DNA of 64,000 bases from positions 4,278,001 through 4,342,000 of the forward strand of contig OX359190.1 in assembly GCA_947172415.1 (NCBI GenBank), in the 5' to 3' direction. The translations under genes and the position numbers were made by a program. Below are positions 22,241 to 34,435 of the stretch, piece after piece (within the stretch, counting starts at the first letter, position 1; the number at the start of each line of letters is the position of its first letter). The stretch comes from Chondrosia reniformis. Taxonomy: Eukaryota > Porifera > Demospongiae > Chondrillida > Chondrillidae. The notes below the pieces were generated by a model. It was not told the origin of the DNA, did no database searches, and worked only from the letters and a program-made list of their open reading frames with translations.

Positions 22241-24400
22241 TCACATTTTTTCTTTCAAATGCTCCTTTTGCTTCTTTGGATCAGGTAAAATCATACAAGT
22301 GCCACGGAGTTTTCGCTTTCTATTAGCACTTTGTTCATGTGGCAAAGCGTAGACCATCAAGTCTGATCTATGCAACTGTCGTAGCCGATTGATTTCCAGT
22401 AGAGACTTGGAACTAACCATAATTGACTTTTGGTCAAAGGCAACCAGGTGCACCCCATCAAGTGTTCTTACACGTGATAGTGCAACATAAGCCATGCCAG
22501 AACTGAAAACCTGATCAGAGAGGTCCATCATGGCACAGTCGAGTGAAAGGAATTGACACTTGTGGATGGTAACAGCATAAGCCAAAATTAGTGGAGACTG
22601 TACCCTGTAAACGTACACTCTTCTCATGACAATAAATCTACTCTTCACCTTTTCAACTTCATACTCTGTACTCATATGATCAAACTTCACTGTAACTTTG
22701 TGTGCACCAATGGCCACAACCGTACCAAGGGCACCATTAACTAACCCCAAGCTTGTATTAGTATTTCTGCGTAACATGACTCGTGCTCCAACACCAATAT
22801 GAAGCATAGCTTCTAAACCAGCAGTTAGATTGCAGTCTTTGTTCAGCCTCTTTAGCTCTTCTGCTTCTTTTTTGCTCCATTTATGCATGCCCTTAGTTTC
22901 GTCCACTTCGTCAGTACAGCAAATTTCAACAGTCTTGCACTGTAACTTGCTGAGCATTTTACTATTGAATTCTTCACATGCCTTTCGTGTAGAAAATAGG
23001 CACACAGGTGACTGACCAGACTGCATCAGTTCCTCAAACCTATCTGCTATGGGACCCTGGATAACTCTCTCTTCCAGAATCCTAATACATTCTTCAGACA
23101 CACAACCACGTCGGACTTCGTCCAAAAGTACACAGAACTGTGGGTCTTTTTTCTGACGCTCATTAATGGTAAGCTCATTATATACTATAGTTTCCTTCCA
23201 TATGTTAACAGAAGTCATGCAACCTAGCTTTGATAAAACTTCTTTGGTATTCAGTTTATCAAACACAGGTGCACCATTGACAGGAGGCAGTTGCAAAAGA
23301 TCACCCACAAAGAGAATACTAATGGACCCAAACCAGTTGTCAGTCCCAAAAACTTCTTCCAGGCGCAAATGAAGGTAGGCCAGGTTCAGACTGGCTAGCA
23401 TGGACACTTCGTCAATAACAAAAAGTTTCACATCTCGAAGTGTTGTTCTCATGATCTTCAATGAGTCTCGTGGCAGTCCCCAATAGCCAGCTTCTTTACC
23501 TTCATGCTCAATGGGTAACTGAAATAAACGATGCACAGTGACACCCCCAACATTAAAGGCTGCGAGCCCTGTTGGTGCAGCTACAGCACAGAGAAGTGCT
23601 TCATGCTTGTCTTTCCATATTGCAGCCACCTGAGCTCTGATGGCTTCAATGAGGAAAGACTTTCCAGTCCCTCCAACTCCACTAACAAACATATGCAGTG
23701 GTTGCAATTGTGAACATTCACAAACTCCCGACTCATGCCGCTGTTGGTGAAGAAGGTGTTCAGAAATGCGTTTAAAGACACGTGCTTGGTCTACATTCAA
23801 CATTTCAATTCGCTTTTCAAGACTGAGTTCATCAGCACAATTTGCTTGCAACTCCTGCACATCATTCATAGCTGCTGTTGCTTCCCCAACAATTTGGGGT
23901 CCATTGCTACAGTCTTCTTTCTCATTGATGACCTTTGCCTCATCTTGTCTAGCTTCATTTATCTCCTTCACTTTGGCATGTACTTTCAACATCTGCTGCA
24001 ATCTGTCATGATGCTTGTACATGCTAGAGTTGGCCTCTATCAAGCGATTAAAGGCTTCTTCAGCGGTTTCATTTTCTGCAAGCAGAGTACCTTCATTTCT
24101 GAAAGGCATAAACAACAACAACATGGAGTAGAAGTAATCTTCTCTCTGATTCTCTTTATTAGGATCAAAGAGCCTGTGATTAGGGAGGCATGGCTTCACA
24201 AGTCTGTGATACTTGCGCTGTCCTGAATTGTTGTCTCTGCACTTTGCATAGTCTTTGACAAAATCATAAAGGCAAACCTCCTCCATTTCTTCTGGCCTTT
24301 GTGGGTAGTATGTGTCAATAAGACTCTCTTCAAAGATATCAGTTGAATTTGGATCATTTTTCCAAGCTCCTGCAGCTTGCTGTGATCCTTCAACCTGCAT
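22241..24400 (-). CDS. Helitron Pif1-family helicase
   Basis: 719 codons continuing the Rep polyprotein. Walker A is 'FVSGVGGTGKSFLIEA', Walker B 'LFVIDEVSMLAS', and motif III-like 'SILFVGDLLQLPPVNGAPVF' and motif VI-like 'SGMAYVALSRVRTL' are in order. The usual TIHKCQGLSLD reads TIHKCQFLSLD, one substitution in a conserved glycine. SF1B 5'-3' helicase for strand displacement during Helitron transposition. It ends at TGA 22241, where a GTGAGT donor-like sequence suggests possible splicing to the OTU ORF. Confidence 0.9.
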   Translation of the reverse strand: MQVEGSQQAAGAWKNDPNSTDIFEESLIDTYYPQRPEEMEEVCLYDFVKDYAKCRDNNSGQRKYHRLVKPCLPNHRLFDPNKENQREDYFYSMLLLFMPFRNEGTLLAENETAEEAFNRLIEANSSMYKHHDRLQQMLKVHAKVKEINEARQDEAKVINEKEDCSNGPQIVGEATAAMNDVQELQANCADELSLEKRIEMLNVDQARVFKRISEHLLHQQRHESGVCECSQLQPLHMFVSGVGGTGKSFLIEAIRAQVAAIWKDKHEALLCAVAAPTGLAAFNVGGVTVHRLFQLPIEHEGKEAGYWGLPRDSLKIMRTTLRDVKLFVIDEVSMLASLNLAYLHLRLEEVFGTDNWFGSISILFVGDLLQLPPVNGAPVFDKLNTKEVLSKLGCMTSVNIWKETIVYNELTINERQKKDPQFCVLLDEVRRGCVSEECIRILEERVIQGPIADRFEELMQSGQSPVCLFSTRKACEEFNSKMLSKLQCKTVEICCTDEVDETKGMHKWSKKEAEELKRLNKDCNLTAGLEAMLHIGVGARVMLRRNTNTSLGLVNGALGTVVAIGAHKVTVKFDHMSTEYEVEKVKSRFIVMRRVYVYRVQSPLILAYAVTIHKCQFLSLDCAMMDLSDQVFSSGMAYVALSRVRTLDGVHLVAFDQKSIMVSSKSLLEINRLRQLHRSDLMVYALPHEQSANRKRKLRGTCMILPDPKKQKEHLKEKM

Positions 24401-27400
24401 TTCCTTTTGTGTGGAAAGGTCGCATCAATCCACTGGATTGTATCTGACTTTTCACACAAGTGATCACCAAGCAGCAGGTCACTTGCCTCATAGAGTCCAC
24501 ATTCTCGAGAACGTAAACTTCGGATACCAAAGCTCCAAAGTCGACTGTACACGCTCTTGTTGGAGCCAATTTCCTGCCAGAGATCCTGCATGTTGCTTCT
24601 TTCTGCCTTTGTCACATACCCAGTCACATAATGAGTAAGGGCTAGTGATGACTCAGCAATGAATTGTATATCCATGTTTGCCTTCCACAACAACAGTAAA
24701 AGAGGATTGTAATCATTCACTCGTGTCTCCTGTTCTGCTCGTGGAAGGTGGTATATTTTTTTCCTTGACTTGAGGCAATCCTCGACACTGTTCAATGAAC
24801 TTGTGTCAGTAACTTCGCGTGGAAATCCAAACTTGCATCTGGTCACAAATGCTCCGTGGTACTTTGCCTTTCGCTTGCAGTAATTGCTGCATTTATGCAT
24901 CTGGTACCTAGTGACCAGCCTGTGCAAATCTGGATTGGTCTCCACTTCTGGTATTCTACAAGTGATTCTTTGTTCAATCCAATCTAGCACTAGTTTTGGC
25001 TGATCCTTGCCAATTACAGGTGCACCTTGTAACCAAAGGACAACATGATAGTGAGGTGCACCTCGTGTCTGATATTCCTTCTTGAAGAAATAATGTTCTA
25101 CCTTACCAAGAACCTGTCCCTTCAGTATGACAGTATTGAATATTGCATGGAATTTTAGAGAACACTTTCTCGATACTGATATGGGATCTTCACAGCACAG
25201 CTTTCCAACTGGATAGTTCTCAGGTACCTGATTCACCTTCTTCAGGTAATTTTCAATTTCTGGAGACTCATATTCAGCACAACTGAAAGTGAGAAATAGG
25301 GTAGGAGTACCCCACTCTCGAAGCATGCAACGCAGTTCACTGGACCTCAAGTACCAGTACTGCTTTGTTCCTCTGATGGACTGGAATATTGTTGACACAT
25401 TTGCTTCAACAGATTCATCAGAGTGTGACACCTTGTCTAGAAACAGCTGAACAGACATTCTTTGCTGTTGTGTTCTTTTCATCAAATTGTATACCCCTGC
25501 AGAGAGCTGCCGTAATTCTTTCTGCCACAGGAGAAAGAATACATACTGAGGGTCCTTTCGGAACCTAGAATCCTTATTAAGCAGCCTAGATTTGGCATAC
25601 TCACTGGAGGAGATTTTCACATCACGTGTGTGAAACTCACCAAACCTACCACTTGGAAATAGATGAGGAAAGCACATAACATCCAGGAATTTCTGGCGAT
25701 TATTCAGTACATCCTCATTTATACTAAGCAGTTTATATTGTTCAATATCAGAAAGTGTAGACTGCTTTTGATTCAGTGTACGAATCGTATACGACTGAAA
25801 GCTGGAAACATCTTCCTTGCTAGCCTTCACCAACATGGTACTGGTTGCACTGTCTGCAGATTTAATGACTTGTTTTGCAACATTATCAATGCTTGTGTCA
25901 TCAACATCTTTGTAAAGCCAATTAATTTCCCTTAGCTTCTGAATGGCACCCTTGACAGTATTCACGTCGACTATGCTGCGCCAAATGACCTTCTTTTCTG
26001 AAGGTATTCCATTGACCATGATGTACAATTCAGGGTCTGGTAATGGCACGTGTGGGTCTATGTCACCTCTCTGTGAGAGTGAATAATTACCTGGGTTTAC
26101 ATCACCTAATGTTTCCAACGTCTTTTTCAAAGGTAGAGGAAGAAAAAACATGATTCCCTTACAAGCCTTTAGCGAATTATAACGAGGCACTTTAGCTGTG
26201 TATGTGCCTAATCGTACAATTGTCTGAAATGCTTTTGCTCGTTGTATAAGCTGTCTGCTCAAAGCATCCAAGTTAGATAGTTCTGCAGGCAAAGACTCAG
26301 TCATCAAACCATTCAGAATACAGCGTGAAGGTATCTTATTGTCATTAAGAATTGGCCTGCAGTATTGGCACACGTACATGGAGTAAATGTCAGCTTCGCT
26401 GTCCTGCTGGCATATGTGCTGCTTTAATTGTTGCCAGACTTTTGTTACAAATTTTTAGTCACTATTCTTCATGCTTGTGACACTTTTTCTTTGGTGCAAA
26501 CGTTCACAACAACAGCATGCATACTCTGGGTCATCACTCACCTCCTTGTCAAGTTTAGTAATCAGGGTAGCATGCTTAACTTCAAGGAAGGGTTCCAGAT
26601 TTGGAAGACCGGCTGCCAAATTCTCTTGACGTGATTCACACTCACTCTGGCATAGCTCCTCACAGTGACTGATGCCAGCAGCCTCCATTAGTTGATCAAA
26701 ATCAACTAAATGGAGTGCCACATCAATGGTATAAATTTGACGATGGTGGTTTCTTGCAGAATATAGCAAGACCAGAAACCTTCGCAACTGTGGGTAGTGA
26801 GTGGCAGCAGCTCTAATTGTTTTAAGCAGACTATTGCACATTCCAATAGCACATGGAAGTGGGTGACCTAGCAGCTCAGGGAACTGCTCTTGCTCATCTG
26901 CTTTACTGTCAAATTTAGTTACAAAGGACTGATCTGTGTGGTGTCCATGCTGACAGCCCTTGTCCATGAAATCGAGTGTTTTTCTGAGCTCTTGCATGGG
27001 TGTCTTGAACAGTTCCTTTGCTGCAACAATGGAACTGAGCTCTTTATTTGTGGGTAGCTTGCACTCTTCTGTGCACTTCCACTTTTTTGGGCGCATTGTA
27101 TTCTTTTCTCGGTCACCAACTTCCTCAGCAATGCAACACTTTCCATACTCATCCACTGGTATGGCAGTGTCTCGCTTGGTGGGTATATAGGTAGAGTCAT
27201 AAAAGAATGGCTCAGACGAAGCAGTATGCCATCTTTCTCCCAAATTTAATATTGACATTTCAAAGGAATTTACCATCCGAACACACTTGAGCAACTGTCC
27301 CACTCTCTCTCTGCGCTTCTTGAAGACCCTGTCGAGTAATCTTCGTGCAGTGATTCTACATACTGTTTTTGTAAAGACACATTTTGACATTTTCTTTGCA

Positions 27401-27552
27401 ATGCTTTCATGACTTTGTTTAAAGCCTTTTCGTAAAAGCAGTTTCAAGGAAAGCTTTGAAAATAGCTTCTTCTGTAACTCTACTGTATACTGGTGTCTAG
27501 CATATGCCTTTGGTTCATTCAGGGCATATTTACCTCTCCGGTAAAGGTTCAT
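24380..27552 (-). pseudogene. Helitron Rep (HUH/Y2) region
   Basis: Two same-frame ORFs separated by one TAA (26455-26457). The upstream part (27552-26458, 'MNLYRRGKYALNEPKAYARH') is the Helitron-like N-terminal region with Cys-rich pieces ('CCCCERLHQRKS'); the downstream part starts 'YVCQYCRPIL'. The HUH motif is 'TRGAPHYHVVLWLQG' (His-Tyr-His). The Tyr pair of the nuclease sits in 'ALTHYVTGYVTKAERSN'. These residues nick and join single strands in rolling-circle transposition. The frame shifts near 24380, after 'FPHKRKCRLKDHSKLQEL', into the helicase frame. Confidence 0.85.
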
Positions 27553-27568
27553 ATGCTCCCTTTTCTGT

Positions 27569-28816
27569 TCATAATTTACCTTTGATGCAGCTATTTTTAA
27601 CCATCTTTTTTTTAGTATAGTTTGCTCTTGAGGCTGCTTTTACCACACTTGATTTACATTTATAGCTCAATCTAAAGGCAGCTTTCATGGATTCAGTATT
27701 ACTATTGTATTTTGCCATAGAAGCAGCCCGCTTGGCTTCAGGATTGGCAGAGTACCTTATTTTAGCAGCAGCCTTCTTGGCTTCAGGATTGGCAGAGTAC
27801 CTCATTTTAGCAGCAGCCTTCTTGGCTTCAGGATCGGCAGAGTAGCTCGCTTTAGCGACAGCCTTCATGGTTTCAGGATTAGCAGAATACTTTGCTCTCG
27901 AGGCAGCCCGCTTGGCTTCTGGATTCTCTGCATAATCCAGCTTTCGCTTTTCCAAAATTTCGTCTCTTTGCAACAGATAATTTTGTTTTTTGGCCTGTTT
28001 CCTAAGCCATTTCTTTGAAGGCCCTGGGTTTGATTCTATGTCTCCTCCAAGGAGCAATAACAAACTAAACACTTTAGCTAAAGTGTAGTTATGCTTACAA
28101 TAGCGTCTTCTGTGAAGTAGCAACTGCAGTATGCATCTAAACCAGTGCTGCCTCTGGCAAGTGAACGTACGCATACCATTATCAATGGTACTTAAAATAA
28201 ATGCATAATTCTTCAATGTCCTACCATCAAAGTTCTGAAATATAGCAGTATAATGGCTATGACTAGTTCTATATGCAGCAGTCACAGCAATGCTTACATA
28301 ATCATTCTGCACTGCTGCAACATACTCTGGTATATCTCCAAGAATATCACAAGCACTGCATCTATGGGCCTTATGGTCACATTCCCTAAGACTAAGATCC
28401 CATGTATAGTCCCAACAATAGGACCAATTGCCCCAGCCACAGGGCCTGTCCCAGCTGCAGGACATAGTGCCCCAGCAACAGGGCTGGTCCCAGCTGCAGG
28501 ACCAATTCAAATTCAATAATTCATCAATGAAATAGTCATATGTAACTATATAAGGTATATATAGTGTCATTTCTTCAACTCCATGAGCAGGAACTACTCT
28601 GTTGTGTTCTATATCCAATTCAGCAGGTGGATTCCAGCAGAAAATGGGCTGCTTCAGATAACTGTAACCCTGATCAAAAGACAGAAGTATAGCTAACAGA
28701 CATGCCAGTAACCACAACAAACATCCATGATGCACAAAACCATGTGTATGAATTTCAAACAGCTTATCTGAACTTTGATCCATATGTATGGTAGTTTTCC
28801 GTTCTCTTGTCTTCAT
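27569..28816 (-). CDS. Helitron leader ORF with 2A skipping peptide and 14-aa repeats
   Basis: 415 codons. Residues about 28-47 are hydrophobic ('HHGCLLWLLACLLAILLSF'). A Cys/Trp-rich minisatellite-coded part follows ('SWDQPCCWGTMSCSWDRPCG'). Around residues 250-265 comes 'LLLLLGGDIESNPGP', an exact fit to the 2A consensus D-[VI]-E-x-N-P-G-P, at which ribosomes release the upstream chain and continue. After it come about eight repeats of the type 'YSANPEAKKAAAK' (42-bp DNA repeats, 27700-27940), basic and helical. The repeat series continues in the next frame ('AASKVNYEQKRE') into the Rep ORF, so the 415-codon stop is a frameshift in an A-rich run rather than the true end. Confidence 0.8.
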   Translation of the reverse strand: MKTRERKTTIHMDQSSDKLFEIHTHGFVHHGCLLWLLACLLAILLSFDQGYSYLKQPIFCWNPPAELDIEHNRVVPAHGVEEMTLYIPYIVTYDYFIDELLNLNWSCSWDQPCCWGTMSCSWDRPCGWGNWSYCWDYTWDLSLRECDHKAHRCSACDILGDIPEYVAAVQNDYVSIAVTAAYRTSHSHYTAIFQNFDGRTLKNYAFILSTIDNGMRTFTCQRQHWFRCILQLLLHRRRYCKHNYTLAKVFSLLLLLGGDIESNPGPSKKWLRKQAKKQNYLLQRDEILEKRKLDYAENPEAKRAASRAKYSANPETMKAVAKASYSADPEAKKAAAKMRYSANPEAKKAAAKIRYSANPEAKRAASMAKYNSNTESMKAAFRLSYKCKSSVVKAASRANYTKKKMVKNSCIKGKL

Positions 28817-28819
28817 ATT

Positions 28820-29320
28820 TCCATATTTCTTGGCCTGAATTTCATAAACATGTTATATAATCAACATTAATTAAACATCATATAACATTTAAATAATTAA
28901 AAATTAATATTAGACTGTGTCCATGCCCCGACAGAAGGTTTACCTTAGGAATTGTTTTGCGGCTGCTGTTCTTCAGAAGAGCAGTTACCCAGCGTTGCAC
29001 TCTCTGTATAAATAAGGAAGGTGTACACACATGAATATTATACTGAGAAAGCATATATATTCAGGCAATGTTGTTAATATACATGTCAACATTACAAAGA
29101 CATATATATGCACTCAATACGGTGGCCATATATAGGACACAGGACTGACACACCCTTTCATTATTATTGGTAACATCATTATTATTATGACATCAGGGAT
29201 GTTATTGCACCCTTTTACTTAAAGTTTACACATACATGCAGGGTGGAATTTGTAAAACAATAAAGAGCAATGCATAAGAGCAATAAACATGGCATATACA
29301 TTAAACTAAATCCTTAGCTT
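28820..29320. other. no gene seen; Helitron 5' flank
   Basis: AT-rich, no ORF or strong repeat. It separates the Helitron from the satellite array. Confidence 0.4.
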
Positions 29321-30030
29321 TTCATAAGTGTAGATCAAAGGGTAACATTAAATGCTATAACCTTTAATTTAGTGTATAGATCAAAAGTAGCGTATTTAAG
29401 TTAGCATGAGTGTTTATGTAAGTGTAAATCGAAAGGGTGTATAATTATGAAGTTATTGATCGTTTATTAAACTATAGATGTAATGATATTTTAATCATAG
29501 GCATGAGGTTTAAGTGAGAGCTGTACTGCAACGCAAAAGTAGCGTATTTAAGTTAGCATAAGTGTTTTGTAAGTATAAATCGAAAGGCTGTATGATTATG
29601 AAGTTATTGATTGTTTATTAAACTATAGATGTAATGATATTTTATTCATAGGCGTGAGGTTTAAGTGAGAGCTGTACTGCAACACAAAAGTAGCATATTT
29701 AAGTTAGCTTAAGTGTTTTATAAGTATAAATCGAAAGGCTGTATGATTATGAAGTTATGGATCGTTTATTAAACTATAGATGTAATGATATTTTAATCAT
29801 AGGCGTAAGGTTTAAGTGAGAGCTGTACTGCAACGCAAAAGTAGTGTATTTAAGTTAGCATAAGTGTTTTGTAAGTATAAATCGAAAGGGTGTATGATTA
29901 TGAAGTTACTGATCATTTATGCAAACTTATATGTAATGTTTAAGAAGATAGAAGATATTCTAAGCGTACGTAGCTGTACTGCAACACAAAAGTAGCGTAT
30001 TTAAGTTAGCATAAGTGTTTTGTAAGTATA
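29320..30030. repeat. ~151-bp satellite array, left half
   Basis: Five copies marked by AAAAGTAGCGTATTTAAG at about 29383, 29535, 29686, 29837 and 29988 (spacings 152, 151, 151, 151). Units also contain TGATTATGAAGTTATTGATC and GTGAGAGCTGTACTGCAAC. The last unit is cut at TAAGTATA by the giant element and resumes at 60098 in the same orientation. Confidence 0.95.
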
Positions 30031-30099
30031 GGCAATGGTCTCATTCTCCCCTGCCCGAAAAGTGCTGACGTGTTCGCAATACAATGGTATAGGAAGGAT

Positions 30100-33000
30100 T
30101 GCATAATGCTGCTGTGATGATTTTTTTGTCATGAAAGGTAGTAATCTATGATGTAATCGCTTCCCGTAGCTTCGATACTTCGTGGCACGGAAATAATGAC
30201 GTCTCAAAGGTGGTTTTATGTGGTAGGTGCTATAAGTGCACGTGTTTGTCGAGATGTAAGTATTCAAAGGATTTATTGTAACAGTGACAGTAAGTTATTA
30301 TATTACGTAAAGGTAAATTTGGCATTTATACTAAGCAATCAGTAATTTGACGTTCGTATGTTGAAAGCTATCAAATTTCTACGAGAACTTTCTTTACTCA
30401 ATCTAGGGTCTCTATGTTGTCGAAAGTTTCGTATATGCGATTAAAGTATTGTATTAAAGGAATGGTTGGCAAATCCTCTCAATGTATAGTTGTATATGGC
30501 TGCGTTAAAATGTATAAAATACAGACTGATTATTTATTGGTTACTCTGGTATTTTTAAGGATTGGTTAATATACAAGTTTGTCCTTTTAAATAAGTAAAT
30601 GTTTTTTTGATAGGTTATGAATGTACTATGTAGTGACATTTTAACAGAATAAGGTAAAGCCATGCATAAGTAAAACACTGTAATTGTTGACACTTTATAC
30701 TAAAATGTATATCACCGGATGAAGAAATAATAAACCACCTATGTTCAGTTATAAAATTGTTATATACTTAGTGCTTGTTTCTAAAGTAGGCTGTAAAACT
30801 TTGATAAAATTTTAGGGTTATCCAATTTTTGGTTAAAATAACGAATGCTGATTCAATATTTCTTATATGGGAATAGAGTTTTTATGCTTCTAATGATATT
30901 AGGCCCTGAACATTATGTATGTTTACAACATTATAATTGTATATTTGTGTTATACGCTGTTAGAGTAGTACAGCATTTTCTCATTTCACATCAATATGAG
31001 AAACCAATGAAATTCTTAATTTGTTTTACTTAGGGAAATCCCCTAGAGCTTTGAATGAGGATACAGATTTCTTCCCTTTCGACTGGACCTACTGCACCTA
31101 ACAGGTAATCTGGGAACTCCTCTCTCCAGTAATGACAATTTAGTACCTCTATGTACCTCTGTAAGTTTGTATGTTAATGTTTCCAAATTTGAAAAAAAAG
31201 AAATGATGAATTTTAGAATTCAGAATTTGGTGTATTTAAGTTTAATCACTTTTTGAAAATTGTAGAGCATTGAAACTTATGTTGGCATTTAGGAAAATAT
31301 GGAAAAATGACTGGAAACATTTTAATGCAACTAAAAATGCTATTGTTATAAATTTATGTTGTTTATTAAAAATACATTTAATAGTACAGCTAAGTTTATT
31401 GAGCATATGTATATGGTGAGTAGTACTGTACTCTGTGATAAATGATGTTTATAAATTGTTTGTTATGCACTTGTAATGTGTAATATGTGGAAATTGCATC
31501 ATCATTTACAGTATTATAGTTCATTACAGGTAAATTATAATTAAAATGAGATTATGAGTATAAATATAATTTTCTAATTCAGTGTTGGCATTTATTAATA
31601 GATTACAGTATATATATTTTTGAAGTTTATGATCTGGTGTTTAGAGGTAAATACTCTTCATATTTCAATTGGAGTGTCCATCTTTATGTTTGTATTACCT
31701 GTAAAAATTTTACAGTTAAAAGATCATTTAATTGCTAATATTCATATTCATATGGTACATATATGTGGTACTCTTGAAATGAACCTTTCATATAAAGATC
31801 AAAGTTCATGTCCAGAGATTTTGTTTAGTTGTGTGTTTTGTATGAAAAAGTTGTAATGTAGTTTAAGAAATTTTGTAATTAGATACATGGTATAGAATGC
31901 TTTTGAATAATTTGAAAGTATTTTTCAAATTGTTAAATTACATGATCATGTGTTGTATTAATGAAGTGGAGTATAAAGGAAAATAAACAATGTTTGAACA
32001 AAATTATTAGGTTGATTAAAAAGGTATGTTCTCAAACAATTATATTGGTTTATGTAATATTTCATGTTTCAAAAAGTGTGAACTAAGTTTCATAACAATT
32101 ACAGCATATGGTACAAGACAGGAAAAAGTTAATTGCATTGATGGTATACATGCGTATTATGTATGTGCCTGCATGTCTTCCTACGATTTATCTATGGGTG
32201 TAGAATCAATTCACTACTCCTCTCTTATGTTTATTGCTACGGGCATACTCATTATAAAGTAGTATTAATTGACAAAATTGAAATATTGAAAGAGATGTTA
32301 ATGTATACTTGTCCTAAGTGTAGAATCTAGGATGATTTGCTAAATAGTTAATGTATACAATGCTTATTCAATCTACAGTAAGTGGTTATATTATGTATGT
32401 ATGTGTCTATTGGTTATCTACAGATGTAGATAAAAATGAATATTTTTTGTTATGTATTATATTACTGGTTAATCTATGGATATAATATGTCAACTTTCTT
32501 CTAAGTTTTACCACAAGCATTTAGGAAATAAAGTATTTTGTTAAATTCAATCTTGAATGGAAAGATCTAGAAATATAACAGTAGGTATGCAGGAGTTCAC
32601 AAATATAACTGGGACCTAAGGTATTATGTATTTAAGTGCTACTATACACTGTTTTATTGTACCTTTTTTGCCACAAAGTGTAAGATACATTGAATGTTGA
32701 TAGGTGATGAAAATTTTTCCTTTTCTTGGGAAATAAACAATATTGTTAGGTCCATCAACAAGATATATTTTCTTCAGAGGATATAATGTTGTTAGCTTGT
32801 CGGTTGTAAGATCGTCTAGTGACCAGATGGTTGAAGGATGTTTACTGCCAGCAAGGTATACAATAAAATACCTTTCCATATTTTTAACTTCTTTAGTTGA
32901 CTCTATTTGGAATAGTATAATTGAAAATAGGTAACTTTTAATCTAAAAGTAAAAGTTTTTGTTGACTTTTGTAAATATAAGGATCCTTAACTTGTTGTCA

Positions 33001-33990
33001 GCTGAACTTGACCCATGTTCAGGTTACAGAAGAGGTCACTGTCAGCTGAGTAATAGTTTACTGATAAATGTTTGACACCTGACTATTATGGCTGGGTGGC
33101 TGATAAGATTTTGATGCTTAATGGTGTATATTTACAGTGCAAATGATGTGTATTGCACTACCATTATATGTTAATCTGCACTATACAGTATCTGAATAAT
33201 TTCAATTTGTAAGAGTCAGACTTTTTAATGGAAGTGCTTAGTTGATGTATTTTTTGAATGTAATTCTTTTATGTTTATGTAGTTACTCTTTTAATAGACT
33301 TATTTTCAGAAGTGTGTTTATGATTGCATACTTTGTGGTTTAGATGTGAATATGTTGATTTATATAGATTTAAGGGAAGAAGTGAGAGTATCTATTAACG
33401 TAGGATCCTACAAATAAATGTCTACTTAAATGTATTGAGGTGTAAAATGGCTGCTTTGCAGTCAATATGTAATATGGTACATAAATCTATGGCAAATCAT
33501 GTTTCTTAGAATCTATCTACTGTGATGGAATGGATCATGTTGTTTTTGATGGAGGGTAAGAATATCTTTCAAATTATGAGATCTTTGGACTTGCGAGGAT
33601 GGTGGAAAACTAACTGTAGGCTGCATTGTCAGCATTTTTGTTGATGACAGAACTAGATAATTTGAAAGTTGCTGTGTACCATATAATTAGTTTTCATTAT
33701 AGATATCATATGTAATGAAGGTGATATGTTTGCATTCTAATTTATGAAAAGGTAATTAATTGAGAACTTTTCTGAATAACTATGGCTCCAATTTGTGGGA
33801 CACCCATTTTTATTGTAAAATAATTTTAAATTAGTAGGTACAAATTGAAAATTATTTTGTAATGAACACAAATTTTTAAGAAAAAAATGATTTGACAAAT
33901 AAATGAAACAGCTAGATACTAAACTAAGTCTGTAAAGAATGTTAAAGATGTAACAGAAAAGTTTCAGTTTGTGGATGGTATTTTTGATTA
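30100..33990. other. left interior of the element, almost no coding signal
   Basis: Very AT-rich; several stretches are T/G-rich on the plus strand. The only exon-like piece is 31034-31102 on plus, preceded by TTACTTAG and ending CAG|GTAATCT, reading 'KSPRALNEDTDFFPFDW' and stopping just before the donor. Its partner exons are unknown. ORFs at 30845-32934 look like chance frames. Confidence 0.4.
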
Positions 33991-34005
33991 CCAGTTTAAC
34001 AACTT

Positions 34006-34435
34006 TTAGACTAATGTGCCATGTAATGATTCTTCTTCAATATCTTCGTATGTATCTGGAGTGTTTTTAACTAATAATTCTTCAATTTTTCTTAGTTCTT
34101 TTTTGAGAGAATTGTGCATGTTATCCATTTGCATTTTCAAGGAAACAATTTCTTTTTGTATGATTTCTCCAATTAATTGTATTTTTTGATGACTTGTCTC
34201 TTTGTTTGATGTAATCTTCTGATTGGCTTGAAGGCGTTTTCTATATGTCCTTGTATGTTGCTTTTGTTGTAGGTTTCTTCTTTTTTCTTTTAAAGCAAGT
34301 ATATGGTCTGAATAGCTTGGTAGTATTTTACTTAGTTGATTGAATTGTGTACCTGGTATAGCTAATAGAGCAGCTTCTGGAAGATAGGTAACTAAACTCT
34401 TACTTTTCGCATCATTTACTTTTGGAACAATGATG
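34006..34435 (-). CDS. terminal exon of a basic/coiled-coil protein
   Basis: An open minus-strand exon of ~143 codons without an initiator, entered at AACCAG|CATCATTG and closed by TAA at 34006-34008. It starts 'IIVPKVNDAKSKSLVTYLPE', has a short conserved-looking segment 'LLAIPGTQFNQLSKILPSYS', a basic helix 'EKRRNLQQKQHTRTYRKRLQ', a probable coiled coil 'QLIGEIIQKEIVSLKMQMDN', and ends in an acidic tail 'DTYEDIEEESLHGT'. The layout is reminiscent of a basic-zipper or DNA-binding coiled-coil protein, but I recognise no family. The upstream exon was not found. Its length and lack of stops in an AT-rich region make it real coding sequence. Confidence 0.55.

Larger units (their letters stand above)
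21565..28816 (-). mobile_element. Helitron, largely complete, several lesions
   Basis: Reading right to left: a 2A/repeat leader ORF, a Helitron-like N-terminal region, an HUH/Y2 Rep nuclease, a Pif1-type helicase and an OTU ORF. The coding span is ~7.25 kb. Visible lesions are a one-base frame change near 27600, an in-frame TAA at 26455-26457 and a one-base frame change near 24380. Otherwise frames are long and open, so the copy is fairly young. The 5' TC and 3' CTRR ends were not located. Confidence 0.85.
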
